Source: Methanopyrus sp. SNP6
GTDB lineage: Archaea > JAADCQ01 > Methanopyri > Methanopyrales > Methanopyraceae
Reading direction: 5' to 3'
Assembly (NCBI RefSeq): GCF_002201895.1
Contig: NZ_CP019436.1
Coordinates: 995,867-1,059,866, forward strand
Length of the DNA stretch: 64,000 nucleotides
The position numbers were made by a program, and so were the translations under genes. The notes under the pieces were generated by a model. It had not been told where the DNA came from. It did not search any database and saw nothing but the letters and a program-made list of their open reading frames with translations. Positions 50,945 to 59,622 of the stretch are shown in pieces. The number at the start of each line of letters is the position of its first letter. Position 1 is the stretch's first letter.

Positions 50945-52000
50945 ATGACCGTCAAAGCGAAGGGACAGCCGCCCTCCGGCTACGAGCCTAAGGTCGCGGA
51001 GTGGAAGAGGAGAGAAGTTGAGGAACTCAAAGAGCTGATGGATGAGTACGAGAACGTGGGCCTCGTCAGCCTCGAGGGAATCCCGGCACCACAACTGCAG
51101 GAGATCAGGGCTAAGCTCCGCGAGCGTGATACCATCATCAGGATGTCCAGGAACACCCTGATGCGAATCGCACTTGAGGAAAAGCTTGACGAGCGACCCG
51201 AGCTGGAGCCACTACTGGATTACATCGAGGGTCCTGTGGCGTTTATCTTCACGAATTTCGATCCATTCAAGCTGTACAAGCTTCTGGAGGAGAGCAAAGC
51301 CTCAGCGCCCGCTAAGCCAGGTGATATCGCTCCAGAGGATATCGTCGTACCGGAAGGTCCCACACCGTTCGAACCCGGACCGATCGTAAGCGAGCTCCAG
51401 CAGGCCGGTCTACCGGCTCAGATCCAGGACGGAAAGGTAGTCATCACTAAGGATACTGTGTTGGTCAAGGAGGGGGAGGAAATAGACGAGAAGACAGCTG
51501 AGATTCTTAAGAAGCTCGAAATCGAGCCGATGGAGGTAGGAGTCGATATCGTAGCGATCGTAGCCGAAGGGACGCTCTTCGAGCGCGATGACCTCGCGAT
51601 CGACTTCAACGAGTACGAAGACATGGTCAAGGAAGCCGCGCAGCACGCGTTTAACCTATCGATCAACGCGGCTATACCGACGGCGGAGACTGCGGACGTT
51701 ATCGTCGCGAAGGCGCACGCGGAGGCGCTCAACCTGGCAGTCAACGCGGGAGTGCCAGTACCGGATGAAACGGTCATGGGATGTATCCTGGCCAAGGCTC
51801 ACGGAGAGATGCTGGCATTGGCGGGAGCTATCGCCGAGGTGGACGAAGAAGCCCTCGATGAAGAGTTATTAGAGATGGTGAGCCGATCAGCCGAAGCGGT
51901 CGAGCGGGAGGAAGAGGAAGAAGAGGAAACCGAAGAGGAAGAAGCGGAAGAAGAGGAGGAAGAAGAGGCGGCAGCAGGTCTCGGAGCCCTATTCGGTTAA
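50945..52000 (+). CDS. rplP0: Large ribosomal subunit stalk protein uL10 (P0)
   Basis: The N-terminal rRNA-binding domain (VAEWKRREVEELKELMDEYENVGLVSLEGIPAPQLQEIRAKLR, IRMSRNTLMRIALEE) is followed by the L10 insertion and three helical L12-binding segments (DLAIDFNEYEDMVKEAAQHAFNLSINAA, AETADVIVAKAHAEALNLAVNAG, DETVMGCILAKAHGEMLALAGAI). The acidic tail ends AAAGLGALFG, as in P-proteins. 351 residues. It closes the ribosomal series. The usual next gene, rpl12, is absent here and a nucleotide triphosphatase follows instead. Confidence 0.96.
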   Translation: MTVKAKGQPPSGYEPKVAEWKRREVEELKELMDEYENVGLVSLEGIPAPQLQEIRAKLRERDTIIRMSRNTLMRIALEEKLDERPELEPLLDYIEGPVAFIFTNFDPFKLYKLLEESKASAPAKPGDIAPEDIVVPEGPTPFEPGPIVSELQQAGLPAQIQDGKVVITKDTVLVKEGEEIDEKTAEILKKLEIEPMEVGVDIVAIVAEGTLFERDDLAIDFNEYEDMVKEAAQHAFNLSINAAIPTAETADVIVAKAHAEALNLAVNAGVPVPDETVMGCILAKAHGEMLALAGAIAEVDEEALDEELLEMVSRSAEAVEREEEEEEETEEEEAEEEEEEEAAAGLGALFG

Positions 52001-52022
52001 CCGACCACGGGGGTCCTATTTC

Positions 52023-52565
52023 CTGCCTCATAACGTCGTTCTTACCGGTCGTCCCGGTATTGGCAAGACCACGGTTTGTCTCAAAGTTCGTAACGTTCTA
52101 GAGGAGAAGGGCTATACCGTCGGTGGAATCTATTGCCCCGAGATCAGGGAGAGTGGTCGACGGATAGGCTTCGAGATCGTCGACCTCACCGAGGGTGACC
52201 GGTACCTACTTGCGAGAGAAGGAGCTTCGGGGCCCAGAGTCGGCCGCTATGGGGTTTTCATAGATAACCTCGAACGGGCCGCCGAATCCATCGAACGTGC
52301 CGTGGAAGGGACCGACGTTGTGATCGTCGACGAGGTCGGCCCCATGGAGCTCAAGTCGAACACGTTCGTAGGCGCCGTGAGACGGGCGGCCGACGCGCAT
52401 ACACCCGCGATCTTCGTAGTGCATGAACGATCTCGACATCCTGTCGTAGTGGATCTTAGGGAGAAACGCACCGACGTCGTGCGTTTTCGGGTCACGCTCT
52501 TCAACAGGGATGAGTTACCCGACAGAATTCTCGAGTACGTGCTTGAGTGGTTGAGGGAGAGGTGA
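52023..52565 (+). CDS. THEP1-family nucleoside-triphosphatase with non-ATG start
   Basis: From residue 2 the frame reads PHNVVLTGRPGIGKTTVCLKV, with the P-loop at residues 9-16, then GGIYCPEIRESGRRIGFEIVDL, VVIVDEVGPMELKS (Walker B near 103) and FRVTLFNRDELPDRILEYVLEWL. This is the whole THEP1/DUF265 family at its usual length (~180). No ATG, GTG or TTG precedes the P-loop in frame; the first conventional start is at 52302, in the middle of the domain. CTG at 52023 lies nine bases after GGGGGT (52009-52014) and restores the normal N terminus. The family hydrolyses NTPs slowly; its role is unclear, with RNA-related functions suggested for homologues. Confidence 0.8.
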   Translation: MPHNVVLTGRPGIGKTTVCLKVRNVLEEKGYTVGGIYCPEIRESGRRIGFEIVDLTEGDRYLLAREGASGPRVGRYGVFIDNLERAAESIERAVEGTDVVIVDEVGPMELKSNTFVGAVRRAADAHTPAIFVVHERSRHPVVVDLREKRTDVVRFRVTLFNRDELPDRILEYVLEWLRER

Positions 52566-52570
52566 TCGTC

Positions 52571-54241
52571 TTGGAACATCTGGAGTGTGATGTGCTCGTG
52601 ATCGGAGGTGGCGGCGCGGCCGCCCGTGCGGCGATCGAGGCCGCCAAAAAGGGTCTGAACGTAGTAATCGTTTCCAAAGGTGCCATGGGTAGGAGCGGAT
52701 GCACTGTTATGGCGGAAGGGGGCTACAACGCTGTCTTACGCACAACCGACCCGGATGACTCCTTCGACGCTCACTTCCGCGACACCGTCGAGGGGGGTGC
52801 CTACCTCAACGATCAGGACATGGTGGAAATCCTCGTACGGGAAGCACCTAAGCGCTTACTCGACCTGGAGAATTTCGGAGCCGTATTTGACCGTAACGAG
52901 GACGGCACCCTGGCCCAGCGCCCTTTCGGTGGTCAATCTAAGCCCCGTACTTGCTACGCCGGTGACCGTACTGGACACGAGATAATGATGGCGTTGCTGG
53001 ACGAAGTTCGCCGCCTCGACGGTATCACCGTTCTGGAACGCACGATGGGGTACGGACTGATTCGGGATCACGACGGAAAGGTAGTGGGCGCGGTATGCGT
53101 GGACCTTCAAACCGAGGACGCCATCGTCATCACGGCCTACGCCACTGTTCTAGCCACAGGGGGCGCGGGTCAACTCTACCCAGTCACCACGAACCCTGTC
53201 CACAAAACCGGTGATGGGTACGCTATGGCCCTACGCGCCGGTTGTCCGCTCATTGATATGGAAATGGTTCAGTTTCATCCCACTGGAATGGTGTATCCCG
53301 ATAGTGTTCGCGGAGTCCTGGTTACGGAAGCCGTTAGGGGTGAGGGAGGACGACTTTACAATGCCAGAGGCGAGCGTTTCATGAAGCGCTACGATCCTGA
53401 AAGAATGGAGTTGGCGACACGTGACGTCGTAGCTCGAGCTATTTACAAAGAGATCAAAGAGGGACGTGGGACAGAGCACGGCGGAGTCTACCTGGACGTC
53501 ACTCACCTGCCCGATGAGGTGATAGAAGGGAGGCTTGAAACCACGTTCAAGCAGTTTCTGCGCGTGGGCGTGGACATTCGAAACGAGCCCATGGAAGTGG
53601 CCCCCACGGCCCATCATTTCATGGGAGGAATCCCGATCGACACTGACGGGAAGACGCCGATCCCGGGTCTCTTCGCGTGTGGTGAGGTGACGGGAGGCAT
53701 CCACGGAGCGAACCGACTCGGCGGAAACGCCCTGGCCGATACACAGGTTTTCGGGTGCCGTGCCGGGAGGGCTGCCGCCGAACTCGCTCTGAAGTTAAGG
53801 AGACGAGGTCGTAGGATACAGGTGCGCGAGACCGACGCACCGGCTGTGGAGTCCGAGATCTGGTCAACCATCGGTCAAGAGGATACTATTCTAGTGCGCG
53901 AGAAACTCCGGAAGACGATGTGGGAGCACGTGGGTCTGGAGAGGTCCGAGAAAGGTCTTAAGACGGCGATCAAAATCCTTAATGAGCTTAAGGAGACCGT
54001 GGAGTCCGGTCTAGACGATGAATACGGATTACGACCGGTCTTAGAGGTGCGCAACATGGTAGAGGTGGCGATCGCCGTCGCGCGGTCCGCCCTCTACCGG
54101 ACCGAGAGCCGTGGAGCTCACTACCGCTCGGATTATCCAGAACGCGATGACGAACGGTGGCTCCGTCACACGGTCTACAAGCCCGACGGATCCCTGACCA
54201 CCCGTCCAGTTAAGATCACTCGACTGGATCCCCGTCGATGA
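52571..54241 (+). CDS. tfrA: Fumarate reductase/succinate dehydrogenase-type flavoprotein (TfrA-like)
   Basis: The FAD-binding N terminus DVLVIGGGGAAARAAIEAAKKGLNVVIVSKG is followed by the histidyl-FAD and catalytic regions (GRSGCTVMAEGGYN, QFHPTGM, GEGGRLYNARGERFMKRY, EVAPTAHHFMGGIPIDTDGKTPIPGLFACGEVTGGIHGANRLGGNAL). Methanogens use a thiol:fumarate reductase (TfrA/TfrB) that oxidises CoM-SH and CoB-SH; this is the likely A subunit at 556 residues. L-aspartate oxidase is the main alternative. TTG at 52571, after GAGGTGATC, follows the THEP1 stop by five bases. tfrB is not adjacent. Confidence 0.85.
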   Translation: MEHLECDVLVIGGGGAAARAAIEAAKKGLNVVIVSKGAMGRSGCTVMAEGGYNAVLRTTDPDDSFDAHFRDTVEGGAYLNDQDMVEILVREAPKRLLDLENFGAVFDRNEDGTLAQRPFGGQSKPRTCYAGDRTGHEIMMALLDEVRRLDGITVLERTMGYGLIRDHDGKVVGAVCVDLQTEDAIVITAYATVLATGGAGQLYPVTTNPVHKTGDGYAMALRAGCPLIDMEMVQFHPTGMVYPDSVRGVLVTEAVRGEGGRLYNARGERFMKRYDPERMELATRDVVARAIYKEIKEGRGTEHGGVYLDVTHLPDEVIEGRLETTFKQFLRVGVDIRNEPMEVAPTAHHFMGGIPIDTDGKTPIPGLFACGEVTGGIHGANRLGGNALADTQVFGCRAGRAAAELALKLRRRGRRIQVRETDAPAVESEIWSTIGQEDTILVREKLRKTMWEHVGLERSEKGLKTAIKILNELKETVESGLDDEYGLRPVLEVRNMVEVAIAVARSALYRTESRGAHYRSDYPERDDERWLRHTVYKPDGSLTTRPVKITRLDPRR

Positions 54242-55907
54242 TTACGTCGACGAAGCGGATCTCGTCCGGCTCCACCTTTACTAACCCTCGATCCGTGAGC
54301 CTCAGTTCCGGTATAACCGGAAGGGTCACAAAAGAGAGAGCCTGGAACGGGTCCCAATCGACACCAGAACTAGATCTAATTAACTCAAGCACGTCCTCGT
54401 AGGATTTCTTCACCTCCTCAGGATCTGAGGAACTCATCAACCCAGCCACATCTAGTCGTACGAACTCGGCTCGGTCTCCCGCGACGGCCCCTACGCACCC
54501 TCCCACTTCGAAGACGAGCTGCAGAGCCTTACGCACGTCATCGAGGCGTCTACCCGCGACCACCACGTTGTGTGAGTCGTGAGCTACCGTGGATACCAGG
54601 GCGCAGCCGAGCTCCTCGAACCCTTCTACGAACCCTATCGACCAGCTGCCCTGCCCGTATCGGTCCGACACGACCAGAAACGCCACGTCGTCGTCTTTCA
54701 CTACACCGTCCTCGACGGTAACCTCTCGTACGATCTCTTCCGTGCGGATGGAACCTCTCACAAGTCCGATGCACCTCACCTCGTATTTTCCGTCCTGAAA
54801 CGACACCTTCCTGGGGTTGACGGAGAGTTCGACGTCGGGTAATTCAGCCTCCGCGTCTCGGAACCGAACATGTTCCGAACGTTTGCCACCGATCCACACG
54901 TCCGTGAGTTCCATGCTCTCGTCGAGATCTTCGACCACCACTATGTCGGCGTGGAACCCGGGTGCCAAACGTCCTGATCGTAAGCCATAACACAGTGACG
55001 GATTCAACGTGACCGTGCTGAGGGACTCCAACGGATCGAAACCGGCCTCGATTGCACGCCCCACCATTTTCCGGAGTGATATTTCGTCCATGTCCTTAAT
55101 GTGCAGATCGTCGGTGACGAAGCACACACCACGGAGATCCTCTAACGTCTCCAGTGCTACTTCCAAGTCCTTCGAAGATGAGCCCTGTCGGACGAAGGTC
55201 CAGATCCCGAGCTCCCGCCTTGAAATGAATTCTTCCGCCGTCGAGCACTCGTGATCTGTCTCAGGGCCGGCCGCGAAGTATCGCATCGCTTCGAACCCTG
55301 TGAGGCCTGGGGCGTGTCCGTCTACCGTCAGGCCGTACAGATTCTTCAGCCCGATGAACCCGTCCTTTTCTCCCTCCATGACTCCAGCGACGTCCATCAA
55401 CTCTCCTACGGAAACTACCATCGGATGGCTCGCAAACCTTCGAGCCACGTCGACCGTAATCTCGCCTTCCACAGTCTCATAGGGAGGTCCTAGTGCCGGG
55501 ACGCACGACGGTAGCGCGATATAGAACTTAAACGGTAGTGCCTCTTCCGCTGTCTTGACGGCCCATTCAAGTCCGAGCTCGCCTGAGACGTTCACGACCT
55601 CGTGAGGGTCCCAAACGACGGCCGTAGTACCTTCACGTACTACGATCTCGGCGTATCGGGCCGGCCTCAGTCCGGAACTTTCCACGTGGACATGAGCGTC
55701 CACGAACCCAGGGCAGATGATCCCGTCGACGTCGATAACATCGGCGTGCTCGGGTTCATCTCGCGTCACTCCGAGCAACCTACCTCCGTTCAATATCACA
55801 TACCCGGTTCGAATTTCCGAGAACCAAGGGTCGACGAATCGACCTTGGAAAGCTCGCGACTCGTTTCCCCCCGCGAGTACAGCGGGGAGGTAGGCGCGCG
55901 GGATCAC
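54216..55907 (-). CDS. ade: Adenine deaminase
   Basis: This amidohydrolase converts adenine to hypoxanthine. GFVDAHVHVESSGLRPARYAEIVVREGTTAVVWDPHEVVNVSGELGLEWA holds the first metal site, and DGHAPGLTGFEAMRYFAAGPETDHECSTAEEF the second, followed by CFVTDDLHIKDM. The C-terminal region (LVSTVAHDSHNVVVAGRR) is also typical of Ade. GTG at 55907 gives 563 residues, the family norm; the longer frame adds a basic, Pro-rich stretch with no conservation. The 3' end overlaps the convergent flavoprotein gene by 26 bases. Confidence 0.92.
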   Translation of the reverse strand: MIPRAYLPAVLAGGNESRAFQGRFVDPWFSEIRTGYVILNGGRLLGVTRDEPEHADVIDVDGIICPGFVDAHVHVESSGLRPARYAEIVVREGTTAVVWDPHEVVNVSGELGLEWAVKTAEEALPFKFYIALPSCVPALGPPYETVEGEITVDVARRFASHPMVVSVGELMDVAGVMEGEKDGFIGLKNLYGLTVDGHAPGLTGFEAMRYFAAGPETDHECSTAEEFISRRELGIWTFVRQGSSSKDLEVALETLEDLRGVCFVTDDLHIKDMDEISLRKMVGRAIEAGFDPLESLSTVTLNPSLCYGLRSGRLAPGFHADIVVVEDLDESMELTDVWIGGKRSEHVRFRDAEAELPDVELSVNPRKVSFQDGKYEVRCIGLVRGSIRTEEIVREVTVEDGVVKDDDVAFLVVSDRYGQGSWSIGFVEGFEELGCALVSTVAHDSHNVVVAGRRLDDVRKALQLVFEVGGCVGAVAGDRAEFVRLDVAGLMSSSDPEEVKKSYEDVLELIRSSSGVDWDPFQALSFVTLPVIPELRLTDRGLVKVEPDEIRFVDVIIDGDPVE

Positions 55908-55968
55908 GGTCGGGCCACCGACGGCCCTCTCACCCGCGCACCTGTGGCCCGGCGGAGCCCACGCGGGA

Positions 55969-57099
55969 TCATCCTCGGGATTCCCGCGTCCCCCGCGCCG
56001 GTTCGACCGGGCCATGGTGCTCGGTAGGGAATGAGGCATATGAACTTACCGCTAGTTTCCTCAGATTCCAAATGTACAGGCAGGAAGTCACCAGAAAGTG
56101 GTATAAGATCGAAGTTTCTAGTAGGTACCTCGCGGCGGCGTTTCCCATAGAGAGATCGGTGGTAGGTGGTGGTGGGATGAACAACTCTCTGATATCGTAC
56201 CGGCGCCCGTCCTCCGCGTTGTAGTACTCCTTCATAGTTGCTATGGACACCGCTGAGGCGGTGAGAAAGTAAGCGGCCGTCGAGAGAACCATAGCCCCTT
56301 GCTTCCACGATATCAGGCACACCATCGGACACCCGACAGCCCAGTAGTTCGGGTTCACCACTTTGGAGAACGCTAACAACGCTAGTCCGATGCACCCGGC
56401 CGCGAGTTCTGGGTTCCCTCGCGTTGCCAGTGGGGCGACGACGGAGAGCATCCCGACGGCGTCTTCGAGCCCTGGACGCCATGTTACTAGGGTCCAAATG
56501 GAACAGTTCTGAGGAGGACGTTTAGCCTGAAAGATTACGACATCGTAGATGAAGTCCCAACCGTTAGCGACGAGGTAGGGTCCGCATATTAGTACGGAAG
56601 CTAGGAGAAACGTGGGGATCGATTGCCGCCGGAGGAACGGAAGGGCGACTATACCTGCAGTTGGTTTCATCCATAACGCCGTCGCTGCGCACAAGCCGGC
56701 CAGCTTACCTTCACATACTGCGGTTGCCAGCGCCGGTACCATCGAGATAGTGTCCAGTTGCCAGAACACACACGGATACGCCATCGAGGCGGCGGCTATT
56801 AACATCCCAACTTTTCCAACCCCGGCCCACCGGATCAGGTAAATGCACACTATGGCGCCGAGCCATGTCGGCATCTTCCACAACACTCGGAACTCCCAAG
56901 TGTGAGGGCTAAGCCCCAGCATGTTGGTGCCGACGTACCACACGAGGGCGGGTAACAGCGATCCTAGCGGGGGATAATGGACGTCAGTCGCCGAGTAATA
57001 CGAGAGGGGATGACTGCACACGACAGGGCACCAGCGCATCCACTTCTCGAAGTCCGGCGCGTAGACTACCGTCAACAACCACCATAGCATATCCTTCAT
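55969..57099 (-). CDS. Multi-pass membrane protein, GT-C glycosyltransferase-like
   Basis: Nine or so membrane helices in 376 residues. The first extracytoplasmic loop is PDFEKWMRWCPVVCSHPLSYYSATDVHYPPLGSLL, with the acidic and aromatic residues and YPPL turn typical of polyprenol-phosphate-sugar-dependent GT-C enzymes. ALWMKPTAGIVALPFL resembles the second conserved GT-C stretch. That suggests a role in surface glycan or N-glycan assembly, but family assignment is tentative. The start at 57099 is preceded by a likely C/D box sRNA gene on the same strand. Confidence 0.6.
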   Translation of the reverse strand: MKDMLWWLLTVVYAPDFEKWMRWCPVVCSHPLSYYSATDVHYPPLGSLLPALVWYVGTNMLGLSPHTWEFRVLWKMPTWLGAIVCIYLIRWAGVGKVGMLIAAASMAYPCVFWQLDTISMVPALATAVCEGKLAGLCAATALWMKPTAGIVALPFLRRQSIPTFLLASVLICGPYLVANGWDFIYDVVIFQAKRPPQNCSIWTLVTWRPGLEDAVGMLSVVAPLATRGNPELAAGCIGLALLAFSKVVNPNYWAVGCPMVCLISWKQGAMVLSTAAYFLTASAVSIATMKEYYNAEDGRRYDIRELFIPPPPTTDLSMGNAAARYLLETSILYHFLVTSCLYIWNLRKLAVSSYASFPTEHHGPVEPARGTRESRG

Positions 57100-57111
57100 T
57101 CCGCCACCTCC

Positions 57112-57170
57112 GGATCAGCAGCTCGTGCCTTCCTCATCCGGCTCGGCGAAGGCCAGAATCATCATCCCTC
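57112..57170 (-). ncRNA. C/D box sRNA, predicted 16S rRNA guide
   Basis: On the minus strand: C box GGATGA (57167-57162), 15-nt guide, D' box CCGA, two bases, C' box CGGATGA, 15-nt guide, D box CTGA (57118-57115), then TCC, which can pair with the bases before the C box. The D guide GGAAGGCACGAGCTG complements CAGCUCGUGCC of the conserved 16S rRNA segment near position 1065 (E. coli numbering, from memory) over 11 nt. The target by the box+5 rule would be the U of CAGCU. It lies just upstream of the GT-C-like gene on the same strand. Confidence 0.75.
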
Positions 57171-57186
57171 GAGTAAAACCATGTAA

Positions 57187-57213
57187 GAATTGTTATGATT
57201 TCGATAACAATTC
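57187..57213. repeat. Perfect 10-bp inverted repeat, AT-rich
   Basis: GAATTGTTAT and ATAACAATTC flank a 7-base loop. The element stands out in a GC-rich genome. It lies 30 bases beyond the stop of the secreted-protein gene and ahead of an sRNA and the GT-C gene, all on the minus strand. It could be a terminator hairpin with a following T-rich stretch, or a dimeric operator. Confidence 0.6.
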
Positions 57214-57243
57214 CGGCCTGAGGGCGTAAGAAAATGTGGTGGT

Positions 57244-58248
57244 TTAGGCGAGGTACCCCGCTATCGGCGAGGCCAGCATCGTCAGCAGCTGGTCCAGAGC
57301 CTTGACCACTGGCGCCACGATCTGCGCTGCGGTCGCTACGCCCTTGTCGGCCAAGTGTCCCAGCACCGTACTTACAGTCGGTAGCGCTAGGCCGATCGCG
57401 CTGGCCACTGATACCTCGGCCGTACCTCCTAGCCCTAGATCTTCCGCGATGTCTACGATTAAGTCACTGAACGGGCTGCCCACCATGTACAGCAGCGGCG
57501 CTACCACCGCGCCCGCCATAGTGCCCACGTCGAGCATCGACAGCGTGTTCGGCATCACGTTGTGGTCTAGACCCCAACCCGCCAGCAGGTCGGTTGCCAG
57601 CACCATCGCCGGTAGAACGGCGCCTACGTCGTTCTCAGCGAACTCCCTGAGTCCTAGGTCGTCCAGGAAGTTCTGTAGGTCCGTCTTGTAGCCTAGCATG
57701 TCGCTGAGCGGGTATCCCATGAACGGGTCCAGTAGCATCAGCGCTGGCACCGCTAGCAGTAGGTCCTTGACCACGGCTCCTGCCAAGTGTGTCGGGATTA
57801 CCGGTTTCGGAGCTACTACGGTCACCTCGACGCTCTGCGTGGCAGTTCCACCGGTGATCCCGTACTGCGGTAGGTCCGGGAACTTCGCGGTCACGGTGAT
57901 CGTGTGCTTACCTTCGGTTAGTTTCAGGGTCGCGCTCACGGTCCGGGTGTCTCCGAGCTTGTACGGCGGGTTGATCGTCTTCGTGTCGACTACCTGCCCG
58001 TCGACCGCGAACGTCACCGTGGTTGGAGTGCGCTTGATCGTGTACGGGTAGTTACCAGTCCATGTGATTGTGGCCGTCACGGTTACATCGGCGGTCGTCT
58101 GATTCCTCTCCAGCTGCACTTGAGTTGGCGCCTCTACGGACTGGATTTGCGGCTTGATGGTGTACTTACCTGGGTAGGCTTTGGCTTCGGCGCCGCCTAC
58201 TAGGGCGACGGCCAGCGCCACGGCCAGCGCCAGAAGCACACGTTTCAC
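57244..58248 (-). CDS. Secreted protein with Ig-like domain and hydrophobic C-terminal half
   Basis: A signal peptide (LLALAVALAVALVGGAEAKA) is followed by a beta-rich Ig/CARDB-like domain to about residue 150 (TVTATITWTGNYPYTIKRTPTTVTFAVDGQVVDTKTI, LTEGKHTITVTAKF). The last ~180 residues are Ala/Leu/Val-rich with several hydrophobic stretches (LAGAVVKDLLLAVPALMLLDPF, MAGAVVAPLLYMVG) and could be membrane-embedded or oligomeric. No family is recognised. It has its own strong promoter-like TATA element and a GTG start after GGGGGTGA, which suggests a well-expressed envelope protein. A 10-bp inverted repeat lies beyond its stop. Confidence 0.65.
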   Translation of the reverse strand: MKRVLLALAVALAVALVGGAEAKAYPGKYTIKPQIQSVEAPTQVQLERNQTTADVTVTATITWTGNYPYTIKRTPTTVTFAVDGQVVDTKTINPPYKLGDTRTVSATLKLTEGKHTITVTAKFPDLPQYGITGGTATQSVEVTVVAPKPVIPTHLAGAVVKDLLLAVPALMLLDPFMGYPLSDMLGYKTDLQNFLDDLGLREFAENDVGAVLPAMVLATDLLAGWGLDHNVMPNTLSMLDVGTMAGAVVAPLLYMVGSPFSDLIVDIAEDLGLGGTAEVSVASAIGLALPTVSTVLGHLADKGVATAAQIVAPVVKALDQLLTMLASPIAGYLA

Positions 58249-58284
58249 GGCGGTTTCACCCCCGCCACCGGTGTGAACGGGACG

Positions 58285-58292
58285 TTATATTA
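58285..58292 (-). promoter_or_regulatory. Promoter of the secreted Ig-like protein
   Basis: On the minus strand TAATATAA is preceded by AAAAAGG, a good BRE-TATA combination, about 37 bases before the GTG start. It lies just downstream of ilvC, so the secreted protein is transcribed independently of ilvC. Confidence 0.6.
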
Positions 58293-58318
58293 CCTTTTTG
58301 GGAATTTCCGATATAGAC

Positions 58319-59302
58319 TTAGTCCTCAAACCCCATCATCTTCCTCAATCGCTCACCTACCTTCTCTATTTCGTGGTTCTCTATCTTCTCCCGGAGACGC
58401 TTCATGACGATACGACCGGACTCGTTTTCGAGCGTCCACTCGCGGGCGAATTCGCCACTCTGGATTTCCTCCAGCACCTTCCGCATCTCACCCTTGTCGA
58501 TGATCCGTTTACCTCTGGTGAGCCCGCCGTATTCGGCGGTGTTGGAGACGTTATCGAGCATTCCACTGAGGCCTTTCTCGTAGATCAGGTCGACGATGAG
58601 CTTCAGCTCGTGTAACGTCTCGAAGTAGGCGACCTCGGGTTGGTAACCCGCTTCGACCAGGGTCTCGAACGCGTAGAGGATCATGTACAGGACTCCGCCG
58701 ACGAGATCTACCTGCTCGCCGAAGAGGTCGGTCTCCACCTCCTCCCGGAACGTCGTCTTGATCACGCCGGCGCGGGTGAACCCCATCGCCTTGGCCATTG
58801 CGAGGGCTAGGTCCATCGCCTCACCGGTGTAGTCTTGATGTACTGCTACTAGGGCCGGAGTGCCGAACCCCTCGGTGTACAGCTTGCGTACCATATGTCC
58901 CGGCCCTTTCGGGGCCACCAGGATAACATCGACGTACTCCGGAGGCTCGATGAGACCGTAGTGGATGTTGTAGGCGTGGCTGAAGCTGAGCACGTTCCCC
59001 TTCTCCATGTTGTCATGGATGTGCTCGCGGTAAACCTGCGGCTGTACCTCATCGGGTATCAGTATGTGAACCACGTCGCCTGCCTCGGCGGCTTCCGAGA
59101 TCGGTAGCACTTCGAAACCGTCCTTCTTGGCTCGCTCCCAAGACGGTCCTCCCTCACGTACGCCGATGATAATGTCTATACCGGAGTCTCGGAGGTTCTT
59201 CGCTTGGGCCTTACCCTGCGACCCGTATCCGATCACAGCAACCGTTTTGTCCTCGAGGGGTTCGAGAGAGGCGTCCTCATCGCCGTAGATCTTGGCCACC
59301 AT
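58319..59302 (-). CDS. ilvC: Ketol-acid reductoisomerase
   Basis: This branched-chain amino acid enzyme opens with [38 protein letters not shown], the NADPH-binding GYGSQG. Then come [67 protein letters not shown] with the Mg-binding Asp and Glu, and [11 protein letters not shown]. 327 residues, class I. It is followed upstream on the same strand by rpl14e, with only nine bases between them. Confidence 0.97.
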   Translation of the reverse strand: MVAKIYGDEDASLEPLEDKTVAVIGYGSQGKAQAKNLRDSGIDIIIGVREGGPSWERAKKDGFEVLPISEAAEAGDVVHILIPDEVQPQVYREHIHDNMEKGNVLSFSHAYNIHYGLIEPPEYVDVILVAPKGPGHMVRKLYTEGFGTPALVAVHQDYTGEAMDLALAMAKAMGFTRAGVIKTTFREEVETDLFGEQVDLVGGVLYMILYAFETLVEAGYQPEVAYFETLHELKLIVDLIYEKGLSGMLDNVSNTAEYGGLTRGKRIIDKGEMRKVLEEIQSGEFAREWTLENESGRIVMKRLREKIENHEIEKVGERLRKMMGFED

Positions 59303-59311
59303 ATGGCCCCC

Positions 59312-59596
59312 TCACGATCCACTCACTATGCCTTCCTTCATGATGTCCAGGAGGCCGGCTTCATCCAGCGCTTCCTTGACCTCCTCGTCGGACGCGCCCC
59401 GGTCGATGTCGACTTTCTCTGGTGTCGGTTCCAGGTGCTTGATGTTACAGCGGCGACGCTTGACACCTGTCACGTCCTTAGGTCCTGTGATAATCACGAA
59501 ATTCTCATCAACGATGTCCACTACGACGCAGTACCTGCCCGCCTCTCTACCCGCAGTTTTCACGCAGATCCTTCCCACCTCGATCGGCGCCGGCAC
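59312..59596 (-). CDS. rpl14e: Large ribosomal subunit protein eL14
   Basis: The 94 residues from GTG at 59596 begin [56 protein letters not shown], the SH3-like eL14 fold with its KOW-type motif, and end with the helix [14 protein letters not shown]. The longer reading frame adds about 107 residues of Arg/Ser-rich sequence that overlaps the divergent membrane protein gene and is not eL14. GGGGTGA five bases before the GTG supports this start. It is cotranscribed with ilvC. Confidence 0.95.
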   Translation of the reverse strand: MPAPIEVGRICVKTAGREAGRYCVVVDIVDENFVIITGPKDVTGVKRRRCNIKHLEPTPEKVDIDRGASDEEVKEALDEAGLLDIMKEGIVSGS

Positions 59597-59622
59597 GCAG
59601 ATCACCCCGGGGAGTTCGTCGA

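Noticed and set aside
55905..55982. GATGA ... CCGA pattern on the minus strand before the adenine deaminase start
   Set aside because: Spacer between the halves is too long, no terminal stem forms, and the first box coincides with the stop codon of the upstream gene.
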